The position numbers were made by a program, and so were the translations under genes. A model generated the notes under the pieces. The model searched no databases and was not told the DNA's origin. It was given only the letters and a program-made list of their open reading frames with translations. Below, one piece after another: positions 28,043 through 37,905 of a stretch of DNA of 64,000 nucleotides (positions within the stretch are counted from its first letter, which is position 1; every line of letters begins with the position of its first letter). This DNA is from an uncultured Flavobacteriaceae bacterium (GTDB taxonomy: Bacteria > Bacteroidota > Bacteroidia > Flavobacteriales > Flavobacteriaceae), in contig CANNGA010000017.1 in the NCBI GenBank assembly GCA_947504035.1, forward strand, positions 32,711 to 96,710, in the 5' to 3' direction.

Positions 28043-30187
28043 TTACACAGCCATTAAAAGTTCTAAAATGGAAATAGCCGTAGCGCTAATTTTAGAGCCA
28101 GGACCAAAAACGGCGGTAGCACCAGCATCGCATAAGTATTGGTAATCAACTTGAGGAATTACACCGCCTACAATTACCATAATGTCACTGCGGTGATACG
28201 CTTCAAGTTCAGCTATAACCTGAGGTACTAGTGTTTTATGCCCTCCTGCTTGCGATGATATGCCTAAAATATGAACGTCGTTTTCAACGGCCTGTTTGGC
28301 AACTTCTTGTGGGGTTTGAAATAAAGGCGCTATATCGACATCAAAACCAATGTCGGCATAGCCTGTTGCAATAACTTTAGCGCCGCGATCATGCCCATCT
28401 TGTCCCATTTTAGCAATTAAAATGCGAGGCCTTCTGCCGTCTTCTTCGGCAAAACGGTCTGCAAGTTCTTGCGCCTTTTTAAAATCGGGGTCGTTATGTA
28501 TGGTTTCACTGTACACGCCAGAAACGGATTGTATTGGGGCTTTATGCCTTCCAAATTCATCTTCTAAAGCCTTGCTTATTTCTCCTAAAGTAGCTCTTGC
28601 TCTTGCGGCTTCAATAGTTAAAGCAAGTAAGTTGTGTTGCTCATAGTCGTTTTTCGAAGTTAAAGAAATTTTAGCAGCTGTTCTTAATTTAAGAAGGGTT
28701 TTTGCAACTTTAGTAGCGTCTCTGCGTGCTTTAACCGTTTTTAAACGGTCTATTTGTAATTGTTTTACAGTAGCATTATCTATTTCTAGAGTAGGAATAG
28801 GAGGTTCTTCTGTGCTTGTAAATTGATTGACACCAATGCAGATATCCTGTCCAGAATCAATACGCGCTTGTTTTTTTGTAGCGGCTTGTTCTATTTTTAA
28901 TTTGGGAAAACCCGCTTCTATAGCTTTGGTCATACCCCCTAAAGCGTCTATCTCTTGCAAATGGCTCCATGCTTTTTCTGCGATCTCATGGGTAAGGCGT
29001 TCTACATAATAACTGCCTGCCCAGGGGTCTATCGTTTTGGTGATTTCTGTTTCTTCTAATAGGTACAATTGGGTGTGCCTCGCAATGCGCGCCGAGAATT
29101 CTGTAGGTAACGCTATCGCTTCATCTAATGCATTGGTATGTAGGCTTTGGGTACCTCCAGCAATAGCAGCCATAGCTTCTACTGTGGTTCTGGCTATATT
29201 GTTAAAGGGCGCTTGCGCTGTAAGGCTCCAACCAGAGGTTTGGCAATGGGCACGTAAGGCCAATGATTTTGGATTTTTAGGTTGAAACGGTTTGACCAGT
29301 TTTGCCCATAACAATCTAGCGGCACGCATTTTTGCAATTTCCATAAAATGATGCATGCCAATGCCCCAAAAAAACGAAAGTTGAGGCGCAAGAGTGTCTA
29401 TGGGAATATCTGCCTTTAAGCCTGCTTTTAAATATTCTAAACCATTCGCTAGGGTATAGGCAAGCTCGATATCGCAGGTGGCGCCTGCTTCCTGCATATG
29501 GTAACCAGATATGCTTATGCTTTTAAACTTAGGCATACCTGTACTGGCGTACTTTAAAATATGAGTTATAATGAGCATAGAAGGTTCAGGGGGGTAGATA
29601 TAAGTGTTGCGCACCATGAATTCCTTTAGAATATCATTTTGAATGGTGCCAGACAAATGTTTTGGGTCAATCCCCTCCTCTTCAGCAGCGACAATATAAA
29701 ATGCCATAATAGGCAGAACGGCACCATTCATGGTCATAGATACCGAAATTTGATCTAAGGGTATGTCTTTAAAGAGACGTTTCATGTCTTCTACCGTATC
29801 GATAGCAACGCCTGCTTTTCCAACATCTCCAATAACGCGTTCATGATCACTATCGTAGCCCCGATGGGTTGCCAAATCGAATGCAACAGATAGTCCTTTT
29901 TGTCCCGCAGCTAGGTTGCGTTTGTAAAACGCATTACTTTCTTCGGCAGTACTATAGCCTGCATACTGGCGAATGGTCCATGGCTTTCGTGTGTACATCG
30001 TGCTGTAAGGCCCTCTTAGAAAGGGAGGGATGCCAGCGGCAAAGTCTAGATGTTCTAAGGCGTCGAGGTCTTCCTTGTCATATCTAGATTTTACCGTAAT
30101 ACCTTCGGCAGTAGGACTAGTTTTAGGGGCCTCTTGTTGAGGAAGCCCCTTAATGTCTAGTACTATGTTTTGAAGGTTTTTACGCAT
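28043..30187 (-). CDS. scpA: Methylmalonyl-CoA mutase, large (catalytic) subunit
   Basis: This enzyme interconverts methylmalonyl-CoA and succinyl-CoA with adenosylcobalamin. The 714-residue chain has the TIM barrel ([47 protein letters not shown]) and the C-terminal B12-binding domain with the base-off motif DGHDRG in [17 protein letters not shown], followed by GISSQAGGH and GGVIP. All catalytic parts are present. The small subunit gene is close upstream on the same strand, separated only by a short lipoprotein gene. Confidence 0.97.
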   Translation of the reverse strand: MRKNLQNIVLDIKGLPQQEAPKTSPTAEGITVKSRYDKEDLDALEHLDFAAGIPPFLRGPYSTMYTRKPWTIRQYAGYSTAEESNAFYKRNLAAGQKGLSVAFDLATHRGYDSDHERVIGDVGKAGVAIDTVEDMKRLFKDIPLDQISVSMTMNGAVLPIMAFYIVAAEEEGIDPKHLSGTIQNDILKEFMVRNTYIYPPEPSMLIITHILKYASTGMPKFKSISISGYHMQEAGATCDIELAYTLANGLEYLKAGLKADIPIDTLAPQLSFFWGIGMHHFMEIAKMRAARLLWAKLVKPFQPKNPKSLALRAHCQTSGWSLTAQAPFNNIARTTVEAMAAIAGGTQSLHTNALDEAIALPTEFSARIARHTQLYLLEETEITKTIDPWAGSYYVERLTHEIAEKAWSHLQEIDALGGMTKAIEAGFPKLKIEQAATKKQARIDSGQDICIGVNQFTSTEEPPIPTLEIDNATVKQLQIDRLKTVKARRDATKVAKTLLKLRTAAKISLTSKNDYEQHNLLALTIEAARARATLGEISKALEDEFGRHKAPIQSVSGVYSETIHNDPDFKKAQELADRFAEEDGRRPRILIAKMGQDGHDRGAKVIATGYADIGFDVDIAPLFQTPQEVAKQAVENDVHILGISSQAGGHKTLVPQVIAELEAYHRSDIMVIVGGVIPQVDYQYLCDAGATAVFGPGSKISATAISILELLMAV

Positions 30188-30217
30188 GATATGGCCGTCT
30201 CTGTTTGTAGATGTGAT

Positions 30218-30865
30218 TTATTTAGGGACTTTATTAAAATCTACTTTAGACGTTTCTGGTGTTTCAGTAACTGTCGTTGGATCAATCTCTAATAAGTTGG
30301 CATAATAAAAGTCTAAAGCAATATAAGCAGCTAGGTACTTGTCTTTAGAGGCCATGCTGTAATTGGACTGTACCGCAGGACCAAATAATTTGAGACTCAT
30401 ACTATTGGTTTCAAGTAAGGCTTTTAGTGTAGTTTTTAGATCTTTACTGCTAAGATTGTCACCTATACAGCTTATAACATTACTGTTGTAATTTAATTTG
30501 CTATCACTGTTTGAAGCATCCCATAAGTCTGCTTTTGATTTTAAAACATCAAGGACTTTAATGGTGTGGGGTGTTGCTATTTCTGAGAATTTAACACGTT
30601 TATAAGTCACATCTCTAAGAAATTGAGAATAGGCACGGGTTAGGCTTGGTGTGGTTTTACTGTAATGTTTGGTAATGTCGTCTTCGAAAACAAAAATAGC
30701 TTCGTTTAGAAGTTTTAAGTCAAAATTATCGCAATTCACAACAATCCCTTTTTCAGAGAATTTATAGTCTGTTAAAGTTTTTTCTTTAACACTGTCTTTA
30801 CAACTCCATAACGTGGCTGTAATTAAAAATGCTGCAATGTGGTTTAATTTAAGTCTCATACTCAT
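30218..30865 (-). CDS. Putative lipoprotein between mutase subunits
   Basis: The 215-residue protein has a signal peptide with lipobox LWSCKDS (Cys22) and a helical domain with no recognised motif. It starts at the base after the small-subunit stop and ends 30 bases before the large-subunit start, so it is co-transcribed with the mutase. A lipoprotein has no obvious role in methylmalonyl-CoA metabolism and may be a chance insertion into the operon. Start 30865 or the ATG two codons later. Confidence 0.7.
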   Translation of the reverse strand: MSMRLKLNHIAAFLITATLWSCKDSVKEKTLTDYKFSEKGIVVNCDNFDLKLLNEAIFVFEDDITKHYSKTTPSLTRAYSQFLRDVTYKRVKFSEIATPHTIKVLDVLKSKADLWDASNSDSKLNYNSNVISCIGDNLSSKDLKTTLKALLETNSMSLKLFGPAVQSNYSMASKDKYLAAYIALDFYYANLLEIDPTTVTETPETSKVDFNKVPK

Positions 30866-32236
30866 TTACTCTTTTTTTAATCGTTTTTGTTCTAAATTTT
30901 GGGTTAATCGTTTTTCTATAATAGGTGTTATTACTGTTTTTCTGTTCTGTTTTTTGGTAAAAGGCGTTAATTCCAGTGCTGTTTTTATGCGTTCTTCTGG
31001 GTTTGTATAGGCATTACTACCAACACGAATAGTGGCTCCAGCATTAAATGCGGCTTCTTCTTTAGCGGCACTTTCTTTTATTTTTCGTTGAATGGTACCT
31101 GCCTTAAGCTGTTTTAAGAAACCACCTTGTGCTTCTAGGTCTTTAAACAAAATTAAAGCTTTTTCTGCTAATTGTTCTGTTAGACTATCAACATAGTAAC
31201 TGCCATCTGTGGGGTTGTCTACGGCATCGAAATCTGCTTCATGTTTTAATATGAGCAATTGGTGACGGGCTGTACGTGTAGAAAACGCATTGGGATGACG
31301 AAATTGGGTGTCGTAAGGTAAATTGCATATGGTGTCTGCACCTCCTAAAATAGCACTCATGCATTCTGTGGTACTACGAATCATATTTGTAGTTGCATCG
31401 TAAATTGTGGTATTGCGCGCTGTAGGCGTTGCAAAAATGTGGCAGTTGTAGTTGGCGTTATAGGCTTTACTAATGCTATTAAAGAGCCATCGCAATGCTT
31501 TTAATTTTGCAATTTCGAAAAAATAGTTGGCGCCAATAGCACAATAGAACACTACGGTAAAGGGTTGTGCTTCTGGCGCATTAAGATGCGTATTAATGTA
31601 GTTAAAATACTCATTCGCATGGCACATGGCATAGGCTAATTGTTGTACCATATTTGCGCCTGCGTTTTGGTATAAGGCGGTATTAATACTAAAGCTACGG
31701 GTGGTGTTTATGACCATTTCAAAATCTGAAAAATCTGTTTTTAAATCTTGGTGCCAGCATCCTGTTTTTGCCAAATGACCGATAATATCTGTAGCACAAA
31801 AGAGGGTGTCTTGTGTGTGGATTTCCGCATAGTGTTTGGCTATAGTTTTGGGTAAAAACGAATAGTCTAAAAATACAGTTGTCGTTTTTAAATCGATACC
31901 TTCTAAAAGTAATTTTAAACCACTGTTGGCGGTATGTATTTTAAATTTGATGCTATCTGCACCAGCGTTTAAGGCGGCTAAAGCTGCTGTGTTTGCTTGT
32001 TTCACATTTTCAACAACAATAGTGTTGCATATTTTAAATTGGCTTGCTTTGGTTACTAAAGCCTCTGTTAAGGGTGGTGTAGTGTTCGCGCAGTAAAACG
32101 GTTTAACAGGAATCCCTTCTGGACTTGTCCATACCAGAGTTGCATTATAATCTGCACCAGCGAGATCATATTGTATGCGTTGTTTCCATTGTTTTTCAGA
32201 AACGGGATCGAATGCGTTAAATAGCGATTTATTCAC
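30866..32236 (-). CDS. mutA: Methylmalonyl-CoA mutase, small subunit
   Basis: The 456-residue chain is homologous to the barrel of the large subunit (FDPVSEKQWKQRIQYDLAGADY, MIRSTTECMSAILGGADTICNLPYD, DNPTDGSYYVDSLTEQLAEKAL). It ends shortly after the barrel and lacks the C-terminal B12-like domain of the longer actinobacterial small subunits. Length and truncation are usual for flavobacteria. The subunit does not bind cobalamin and stabilises the heterodimer. It overlaps the FtsB-like gene by 8 bases. Confidence 0.92.
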   Translation of the reverse strand: MNKSLFNAFDPVSEKQWKQRIQYDLAGADYNATLVWTSPEGIPVKPFYCANTTPPLTEALVTKASQFKICNTIVVENVKQANTAALAALNAGADSIKFKIHTANSGLKLLLEGIDLKTTTVFLDYSFLPKTIAKHYAEIHTQDTLFCATDIIGHLAKTGCWHQDLKTDFSDFEMVINTTRSFSINTALYQNAGANMVQQLAYAMCHANEYFNYINTHLNAPEAQPFTVVFYCAIGANYFFEIAKLKALRWLFNSISKAYNANYNCHIFATPTARNTTIYDATTNMIRSTTECMSAILGGADTICNLPYDTQFRHPNAFSTRTARHQLLILKHEADFDAVDNPTDGSYYVDSLTEQLAEKALILFKDLEAQGGFLKQLKAGTIQRKIKESAAKEEAAFNAGATIRVGSNAYTNPEERIKTALELTPFTKKQNRKTVITPIIEKRLTQNLEQKRLKKE

Positions 32237-32558
32237 GAGTCTGGGCTTTTAGGCTGTCTTCATATTCTATAATAAAGATATCTTCATTTTCTTTTTTCAT
32301 ATAGTACTCTTCTCGAGCAAACTTTTCCAAGCCGTCTGCTGCTCCTAATGCTTTTAATGCATTTCGGTCTTTTTCAATTTCCTTTCTGTAATAGTCTTTT
32401 TCAGAAATTAAATCTTCAATATCTTCATTTAGTTCATTGTGAATGAACCATGAATTACTATCAAAAAAAACCATCCAAACTACAAAAATAACCATGATAA
32501 GAATATAGATATTCTTAAATGGTTTTAGATATTTCGTTTTAATGTTGACTTTTTTCAT
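32229..32558 (-). CDS. Septum formation initiator family protein (FtsB/DivIC-like)
   Basis: The 109-residue protein has a basic N-terminus, one membrane helix (IYILIMVIFVVWMVFF) and a periplasmic coiled coil (LNEDIEDLISEKDYYRKEIEKD) that ends in the family-typical GLEKFAREEYYMKKENEDIFII. FtsB-like proteins bridge early and late division proteins at the septum. It lies directly after udk, in the udk-ftsB-like-mutA order seen in other flavobacteria. Confidence 0.9.
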   Translation of the reverse strand: MKKVNIKTKYLKPFKNIYILIMVIFVVWMVFFDSNSWFIHNELNEDIEDLISEKDYYRKEIEKDRNALKALGAADGLEKFAREEYYMKKENEDIFIIEYEDSLKAQTRE

Positions 32559-33164
32559 TTATAGTTTTTCATTTATAATGGTTCGTACCATATCTATCGC
32601 AACGGTATTGTACCTGTTGTTGGGTATAATGATATCGGCATAGGTTTTCGTGGGTTCTATAAATTGATTATGCATTGGCTTTAGCGTGTTTTGATAACGC
32701 GTTAAAACTTCTTCTAAATCTCTGCCCCGTTCAGCAATATCTCGTTTTAAACGTCTAATTAGGCGTTCATCACTATCTACATGTACAAATATTTTAATGT
32801 CGAAGAGGGCTCTTAATTCGGGATGTGTTAAAATTAAGATGCCTTCTACTAAGATAACCTTTCTGGGTTGAGTAACAATAGTATCTCCTGTTCTATTGTG
32901 TTTTACAAACGAATATACAGGTTGGTGTATGGGGGTGTTTTGTTTTAGTGTTTTTATATGAGATGTGAGCAATTCAAAATCGATACTTCTAGGGTGGTCA
33001 AAATTGATGGCTATACGTTCTTCGTAGCTTAAATGTGATGTCTCTTTATAGTAGGCATCTTGAGAAATCACACCAACTTCCCCTTCTGGTAATTGTTGTA
33101 GCAATTGGTTGACTACCGTTGTTTTACCACAACCCGTCCCGCCAGCGATTCCTATTATTAGCAT
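32559..33164 (-). CDS. udk: Uridine kinase
   Basis: Uridine kinase phosphorylates uridine and cytidine in pyrimidine salvage. The 201-residue protein has the P-loop GIAGGTGCGKTTV at 5-17, then SQDAYYKE and NFDHPRSIDFELL, the lid RRLKRDIAERGRDLEEVL and IEPTKTYADIIIP. It is a complete, standard-length enzyme. It abuts the FtsB-like gene (stop and start adjacent) and is the first gene of the udk-ftsB-mutA-lipoprotein-scpA string. Confidence 0.96.
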   Translation of the reverse strand: MLIIGIAGGTGCGKTTVVNQLLQQLPEGEVGVISQDAYYKETSHLSYEERIAINFDHPRSIDFELLTSHIKTLKQNTPIHQPVYSFVKHNRTGDTIVTQPRKVILVEGILILTHPELRALFDIKIFVHVDSDERLIRRLKRDIAERGRDLEEVLTRYQNTLKPMHNQFIEPTKTYADIIIPNNRYNTVAIDMVRTIINEKL

Positions 33165-33513
33165 CTGTTTTTTTTAAAATTAAGCCGAAAACAAAGTTAC
33201 TAAATGTAAAGCGATGATAGCTGTATTCAACCTTTTTTTTAATCAGCGTTACGCATAAGACGGCTGTCGCGATATTGTGATCTGCATTAGATACTCGAGA
33301 TGTCTTAATTTTTAATGTTGTGCTGTTTGAAGAGTATTAAAAAGCACAATTATTAGTCGTATTTGAAGTAGACCACAGCTGTAATAGCTATTGTAAAGCC
33401 TTGTTTAGGCTTAAAAAGGTTGTAATGTGTTAAAAAGATTATTTTTTTATAAAAAATAAAGTGATAATTAATTAAATAAAGTATATTTGCACCCCGTTAG
33501 AGATAACCAAAAT
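33165..33513. other. Intergenic stretch before tRNA-Pro
   Basis: No gene is seen. The stretch holds the divergent promoters of udk and the tRNA. On the plus strand, TATATTTG at 33482-33489 fits the TAnnTTTG box, 24 bases before the tRNA. Confidence 0.55.
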
Positions 33514-33588
33514 CGGGGTGTAGCGTAGCCCGGTTATCGCGCCGCGTTTGGGACGCGGAGGTCGCAGGTTCGAATCCTGCCACCCCGA
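33514..33588 (+). tRNA. tRNA-Pro (anticodon TGG)
   Basis: The 75-base sequence folds into a full cloverleaf. The acceptor stem is CGGGGTG with CACCCCG (33514-33520 and 33581-33587), followed by discriminator A. The D arm is GCG/CGC, the anticodon stem CCGCG/CGCGG with loop TTTGGGA, and the T arm GCAGG/CCTGC with loop TTCGAAT. The anticodon TGG at 33549-33551 reads CCA and, by wobble, other proline codons. CCA is not encoded. The gene borders the T6SS cargo island, and tRNA genes are frequent integration points. Confidence 0.97.
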
Positions 33589-33595
33589 CTAAGAT

Positions 33596-33634
33596 AAACC
33601 GTTCATTTTCAGTAGATAATGAACGGTTTCTTGT
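33596..33634 (+). terminator. Intrinsic terminator of tRNA-Pro
   Basis: Perfect 12-base arms, AAACCGTTCATT at 33596-33607 and AATGAACGGTTT at 33618-33629, enclose a 10-base loop. A short T-rich stretch follows. Confidence 0.85.
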
Positions 33635-33719
33635 TTCTACACGTCAGGGGTCGGCAGTAAAGTCGTCAGTTTGTAGTATATTTGGTCTGGTACCAAAATA
33701 TATACACGAAGATTTGATT

Positions 33720-33850
33720 TGTAAAAGCTGTTTTAATAGAGAAATTACACTGGCTTGGGTATTGTTAAATTTTTCATAACTGCGAATTGTCTTAAAATGA
33801 TAAGTTACATCTGGTCGAAAAATTGTATTAATAGGTTGATAACGTTCGCT
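33720..33850 (-). pseudogene. N-terminal fragment related to the 203-residue protein at 37906-38517
   Basis: Read on the minus strand, this stretch gives RYQPINTIFRPDVTYHFKTIRSYEKF. That aligns with FRSINAILQPDITCHFKTMRSYKSS at the start of the intact gene, so it is a degraded partial copy. The rest of the gene is missing. No other gene is visible between the tRNA terminator and 33936. It marks one end of the repeatedly rearranged island. Confidence 0.65.
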
Positions 33851-33936
33851 TTTGTTTTATGATAATACCGTTAATTTGTAATTTACGTAATAATTTGTTG
33901 TTGCTTTTTTCTTTAAATAAAAACGATCTCTTTAGT

Positions 33937-35694
33937 TTATTTTAAATTTTCGTTCTTTATGATTTCCCCTTTGTAGTTATAGCGCTTTTTACCATAAGAA
34001 AACCTATATATTCGTTTACCTTGTTCATCCTTATCCAATGTGTTCAAATAGTCTTCTTTGGTGTCTACTAATACCTTACCATTTACATCTATAAATTTAT
34101 AAGTATCATCAAATTTTACGACAGTAAAACCATCTTTAAAATTTCTAGCATTAGTATATTGAAAAGGAATTGCAACTTCACCTTTACTAGTAATAAATCC
34201 TATTCCATTTTGACTTTCTGCCATAATTCTATTGTCATACAATGGGCCATCATAAACTTTAGTAACCCCTACTAATAATGTTTCTTTTCCCTGATTATCA
34301 ATAATATAATATTGTTCATTTCTTATTCCCACGAGGAGATTACCTATTTCTTGTAGTTCCGAATATTTTTTATTGCTAATTGGACTATTATCGGAAGCGA
34401 AAAGAGAAAAATCATTATCGAAAGATTCAGGTTTTATACCGATTACCCCATTATTAAAAGCCTCTATATCGTACACAAATAAAGTATCTAGTTCTTTTTT
34501 CGATCTATTCAAATGATAAAAATAATTATCATCTTCATAAAAATCACTTCCTATTTTTGTGATGATGTCTTGGTTTTTTGGAATTGTAATTTTAGTTTCT
34601 CCTTTGCTATTAAGAAAGACAAGTCCGTTTTCCGTTTGCATTTCGAATAACTCGTCATCATTTAAAAACGATTGCGTATTATACGCTATAAATTCTGTTT
34701 GTAAAACTTCAGTATCTTTTGGGAAATACAATTTTATAGAATTCACGTTTCCTTTGTAGTAATATTCTCTGTGATATACTCCATCATTATCATTGAAAAA
34801 ATCAAGTGAGTTAAATTTTTTATTTATGTATTCTTTTAATTCAGCCGTGTTTTCAAAATCATCATTTTTTAACTTTTGCTGTACTTTTTTCGAATATTCA
34901 AGCATTTCAGTAAAAATACGTTTCGTTTTTTGAGGTGCAATAGTATATTTAGAAGATCCACTACCTTCCAAAATCTTACCTTCAATAGAATACCCTTGTA
35001 TTTCTCTTGGACTAGAAGTTATACTATCACTAAACGTTATATATGCATAATTATCTTGCATTTTTACTAGCTTAATTTCTTTGCCTTTATAATTGGCTTT
35101 AGGATTATCTGTTGATAATTCAATACTATCATAAGTTTTTAGGTAATCTAATCTATAAGTAATACTTATGCTATCTATTGATTTAGTTTTCCCCCATTCC
35201 CTATCAAAAGAAAAATCAACTTCGTAATTTGCAATACTATCGGTTTTTACTTCACCATCGGTATAATAAATTGCATTTGGAATATATGATTCTAAAATGT
35301 TTTTATCTAAACTTAAAGGTCTTCTAAAATCGTCGTCTTTAAATTCAAATTCTAAATCACTTTGATACGCATTGAAAGTTTGTCTAAATACAACTCCATT
35401 GAACTGGTGTAATGCTTTGTTAACCCCTGTAGTATCGACTTCAAACAAAGGTTCATACCGTTCATCTTCTTTTTCTATAAACTTAATTTTATTTGCAAAA
35501 GAAGAGCTAAAAAACGTTGTAAACTTTTCTATTTGTTTGATAGATGTATCAAATTCTTCTTCGATCTCTTTTAAAGATTTGCCTTCTAATTCGGCAATAA
35601 AATCGTTTAATAAAGGGTTGTTTTGGCTAGGTGGCTTGCTGTTACAAGCAATTAAAGTTAGTACTAGAATTATAAATAGTTTATTCCTTATCAT
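33937..35694 (-). CDS. WG-repeat-type lipoprotein
   Basis: The 585-residue protein has a lipoprotein signal with lipobox LIACNSK (Cys17). The N-terminal half is mixed and partly coiled. The C-terminal half has WG-type (KWG-like) repeats, in which a residue set like NGLVFLNSKGETKI, NGIGFITSKGEVAIPFQY and KFIDVNGKVLVD recurs. Such repeats form beta-propeller-like binding domains and are common on Bacteroidota surface lipoproteins. It overlaps the upstream gene by 4 bases (ATGA), so the two are co-translated. Being downstream of the T6SS cargo genes, it may belong to the immunity group, but this is only positional. Confidence 0.7.
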   Translation of the reverse strand: MIRNKLFIILVLTLIACNSKPPSQNNPLLNDFIAELEGKSLKEIEEEFDTSIKQIEKFTTFFSSSFANKIKFIEKEDERYEPLFEVDTTGVNKALHQFNGVVFRQTFNAYQSDLEFEFKDDDFRRPLSLDKNILESYIPNAIYYTDGEVKTDSIANYEVDFSFDREWGKTKSIDSISITYRLDYLKTYDSIELSTDNPKANYKGKEIKLVKMQDNYAYITFSDSITSSPREIQGYSIEGKILEGSGSSKYTIAPQKTKRIFTEMLEYSKKVQQKLKNDDFENTAELKEYINKKFNSLDFFNDNDGVYHREYYYKGNVNSIKLYFPKDTEVLQTEFIAYNTQSFLNDDELFEMQTENGLVFLNSKGETKITIPKNQDIITKIGSDFYEDDNYFYHLNRSKKELDTLFVYDIEAFNNGVIGIKPESFDNDFSLFASDNSPISNKKYSELQEIGNLLVGIRNEQYYIIDNQGKETLLVGVTKVYDGPLYDNRIMAESQNGIGFITSKGEVAIPFQYTNARNFKDGFTVVKFDDTYKFIDVNGKVLVDTKEDYLNTLDKDEQGKRIYRFSYGKKRYNYKGEIIKNENLK

Positions 35695-36965
35695 CGTATT
35701 ATTTTAAGTTCGTTAGTGCCTTTGGGTTGGTATAAAAAATAATTCATCGTTTCGCCATAACGTTTTCCTGTAAGGGTAAGCATATCCTCTTTGTTAATTG
35801 GATATGCGAAAATTAATTTCCCATTAGCATTGTATTCAATTTCAAATGTATCTGCCACAGTATAAGCATACGCGTTTTCTTGAATTCTTAAAAGTGCTTC
35901 CCACTGGTCTTTAGCGTTTAAAAAATCTGTGTCGTACTCTAATTGTTGCGTTTCATAATTCCGCTGATAAAAAATATCATTGAGAACATCTTCATTTTTT
36001 GTAATAACAGCATTTCCTATTTTATCATATAAGGCAATGACCTTTTGCTTTAGGTCCTTTGTACTTCGCAAATCAGAACCATTAGTCCAAGCCTCAGGAT
36101 ACCAAGGTAGGTTGGCCGAAAAGACCAGTTGGAATTCTTTAGTTTCTTTGCCTTCCAACATAACCTTTTCTGTCTTTACTAAAACGTCATTGTTTGATTT
36201 ATCATAAACTGAAGCCGAAAAAGAAGCATACTTATCAAAGAACTTTGAACGATCTTCATAATTTTTTTTGGAAGGAAGAACTGTTATCTTTATTAAAGTA
36301 GTGCCCTTAGTAATGAAAGGGTTCAAATGCAAATTACTACTCCTAACATTTTCATTAATAATAACACCATTTGCTATAACGGTAGACTCTGTATAATAAC
36401 CGTCAATTTTAAGAACATATTGAGGTTGTCTCTTAAACACTTTTATTTTTTTATGAATATTAGCAAGTGGAATATTGTAAGTTTTATTATAGTAAATCGT
36501 TAGCTTAGCGTAATCCTTGCTCGTTAATGCAGCTAGGTGTTTGCCACTTATTAATTTTAGTTTAAGACTTAATTGTTTAGTTTCTGTTGAATTCCAATTA
36601 CAATCAATATCTTCACCATACTCATGGTCTTTTAAAAATGCTATTCCATTTTTGGTTTCAATTACCTCTAATAATTTTTTTCCATAATAATCGGTACTGT
36701 CTGTGGTTAATTCTGTGTAATTTTTAGTTATTGTAGCTTCTTTTATAGGAACACCTGCATAATGCATTCCAGAAACTGTTACATGGTTATAATAGAAAAG
36801 TGTGTCCAACTTCATGGTCTTATTATCCAACTTCATTTGTTTTAATAAGGAGTCGACTCCCATCTGGGATTCTATTTTTGAAAAGTCGTATTTAAGGCTT
36901 TTTTTCCCACAAGACATTATGGAAACATTAGTTAATAACACAAATAAAAATTTAATATATTTCAT
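35691..36965 (-). CDS. Lipoprotein distantly related to the immunity paralogues
   Basis: The 424-residue protein has lipobox IMSCGKK (Cys20). Its architecture matches the three proteins at 38542-41815. An N-terminal domain holds an exposed hydrophobic turn (YYNHVTVSGMHYAGVPI), a central part ends in an FQLVFSANLP-like phrase, and a helix with KQKVIALYDKIGNAVITK corresponds to their DVLKAYKEVMRLYQEG segment. A C-terminal NTF2-like part ends YFLYQPKGTNELKI, much like LLFYKPKGSKHLKLA. I infer a diverged member of that family, perhaps retained immunity to another toxin. Confidence 0.65.
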   Translation of the reverse strand: MKYIKFLFVLLTNVSIMSCGKKSLKYDFSKIESQMGVDSLLKQMKLDNKTMKLDTLFYYNHVTVSGMHYAGVPIKEATITKNYTELTTDSTDYYGKKLLEVIETKNGIAFLKDHEYGEDIDCNWNSTETKQLSLKLKLISGKHLAALTSKDYAKLTIYYNKTYNIPLANIHKKIKVFKRQPQYVLKIDGYYTESTVIANGVIINENVRSSNLHLNPFITKGTTLIKITVLPSKKNYEDRSKFFDKYASFSASVYDKSNNDVLVKTEKVMLEGKETKEFQLVFSANLPWYPEAWTNGSDLRSTKDLKQKVIALYDKIGNAVITKNEDVLNDIFYQRNYETQQLEYDTDFLNAKDQWEALLRIQENAYAYTVADTFEIEYNANGKLIFAYPINKEDMLTLTGKRYGETMNYFLYQPKGTNELKIIR

Positions 36966-36985
36966 GAGGTCAGATGTGTTTAAAC

Positions 36986-37444
36986 TTATTGTTTTATAAA
37001 ATTTATAGTCATTTTAGCTAACGATTCATCGTTTTTTTCTGGATTACTTATATCTAGTTTTATAACTTTAAGGTTATTTTCCCACTTATAGACTAAAGCA
37101 TTACTATTGTTTTCTATTTTAGGCTTACCATAGTTCTTAATTAATTTAGATTTTAATTTGTTGTGTTCTCTGTTCTCGTTAAAAAATGTGATGTGCATTT
37201 CTTTTTCATTTTCTAATTTTTCAAAAGTGACCTTATTCACTACAATATCATAAAACCTTAGAAACCGCTCATCGTTACATTTTATTTTACCATCAAAATT
37301 TTCTTCAATATGTAAATCTTTAAAGTATTGTTTTATATCTGTATCTATTGTTACATCTTCTAATTTTTTGACTAAACTTTTATAATCGACTTGAGCATGT
37401 CCGATAAAAATCCCTAAAAGTGCTATTAATGTTAGTTGTCTCAT
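36986..37444 (-). CDS. Small exported protein, unknown
   Basis: The 152-residue protein has a signal peptide (LTLIALLGIFIGHAQ) and a compact charged domain (VDYKSLVKKLEDVTIDTD to the end). I do not recognise it. It is about 20 bases upstream of the 424-residue lipoprotein gene and likely in its operon. Size and position would suit a periplasmic immunity or chaperone-like protein, but no motif supports this. Confidence 0.6.
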   Translation of the reverse strand: MRQLTLIALLGIFIGHAQVDYKSLVKKLEDVTIDTDIKQYFKDLHIEENFDGKIKCNDERFLRFYDIVVNKVTFEKLENEKEMHITFFNENREHNKLKSKLIKNYGKPKIENNSNALVYKWENNLKVIKLDISNPEKNDESLAKMTINFIKQ

Positions 37445-37527
37445 AAGCTTTTTAATTCCTTCTGTATTTATTCAAATAAATACTTTAAGTTCATTATTTA
37501 ATTTGATGCTATGCTATTAGCTCTTTT

Positions 37528-37835
37528 TTAATATACTGGATTCAACAATATTTCTTCTCTAAAAACATCTGTAGTTAACTTTGAGTTTATAGACTCAAAG
37601 AAAAATAAATACATTTCCATTTTTGGGATAATACCTTTTTTAAACATTTTGAAGTGTTTTAAATTAATAGTTATGCCATCTGGCATTTTATCGAAATTTT
37701 TATCATAAGTAATAGATAAAGCACTTTTGTTACACGATGTGATTTTTTTTCTTTTTTTCTAGCGTGGCTAACCTGCCATTGGCGTAAAACTTCAATTCGT
37801 AATCCTTGTTAAGGGTCGATTTCGATTTGTAAAAA
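37528..37835 (-). pseudogene. C-terminal remnant of an immunity paralogue
   Basis: This stretch aligns with the last 100 or so codons of the three paralogues at 38542-41815, including the LATLEKK region, the PDGITINLKHFKMFKKGIIPKM region and the terminal TDVFREEILLN before a stop at 37530. The coding frame is broken by a 2-base deletion in the T-rich run near 37740, where the intact copy at 38760 has ATATTT in place of ATTT. The 5' two thirds are missing; similarity stops at about 37835, right at the terminator hairpin. Confidence 0.8.
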
Positions 37836-37855
37836 ATAGCTTTTTATAAAAAGCT
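37831..37855 (-). terminator. Intrinsic terminator after the 203-residue gene
   Basis: AGCTTTTTATAAAAAGCT at 37838-37855 is a perfect 18-base palindrome. On the minus strand it is followed by a T-run (A-run at 37831-37836). It lies about 50 bases past the stop at 37906. Confidence 0.75.
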
Positions 37856-37905
37856 GTAATTATTTTACAATATAATTTTTTAATATGAAAATGGACAAGG
37901 CATCA

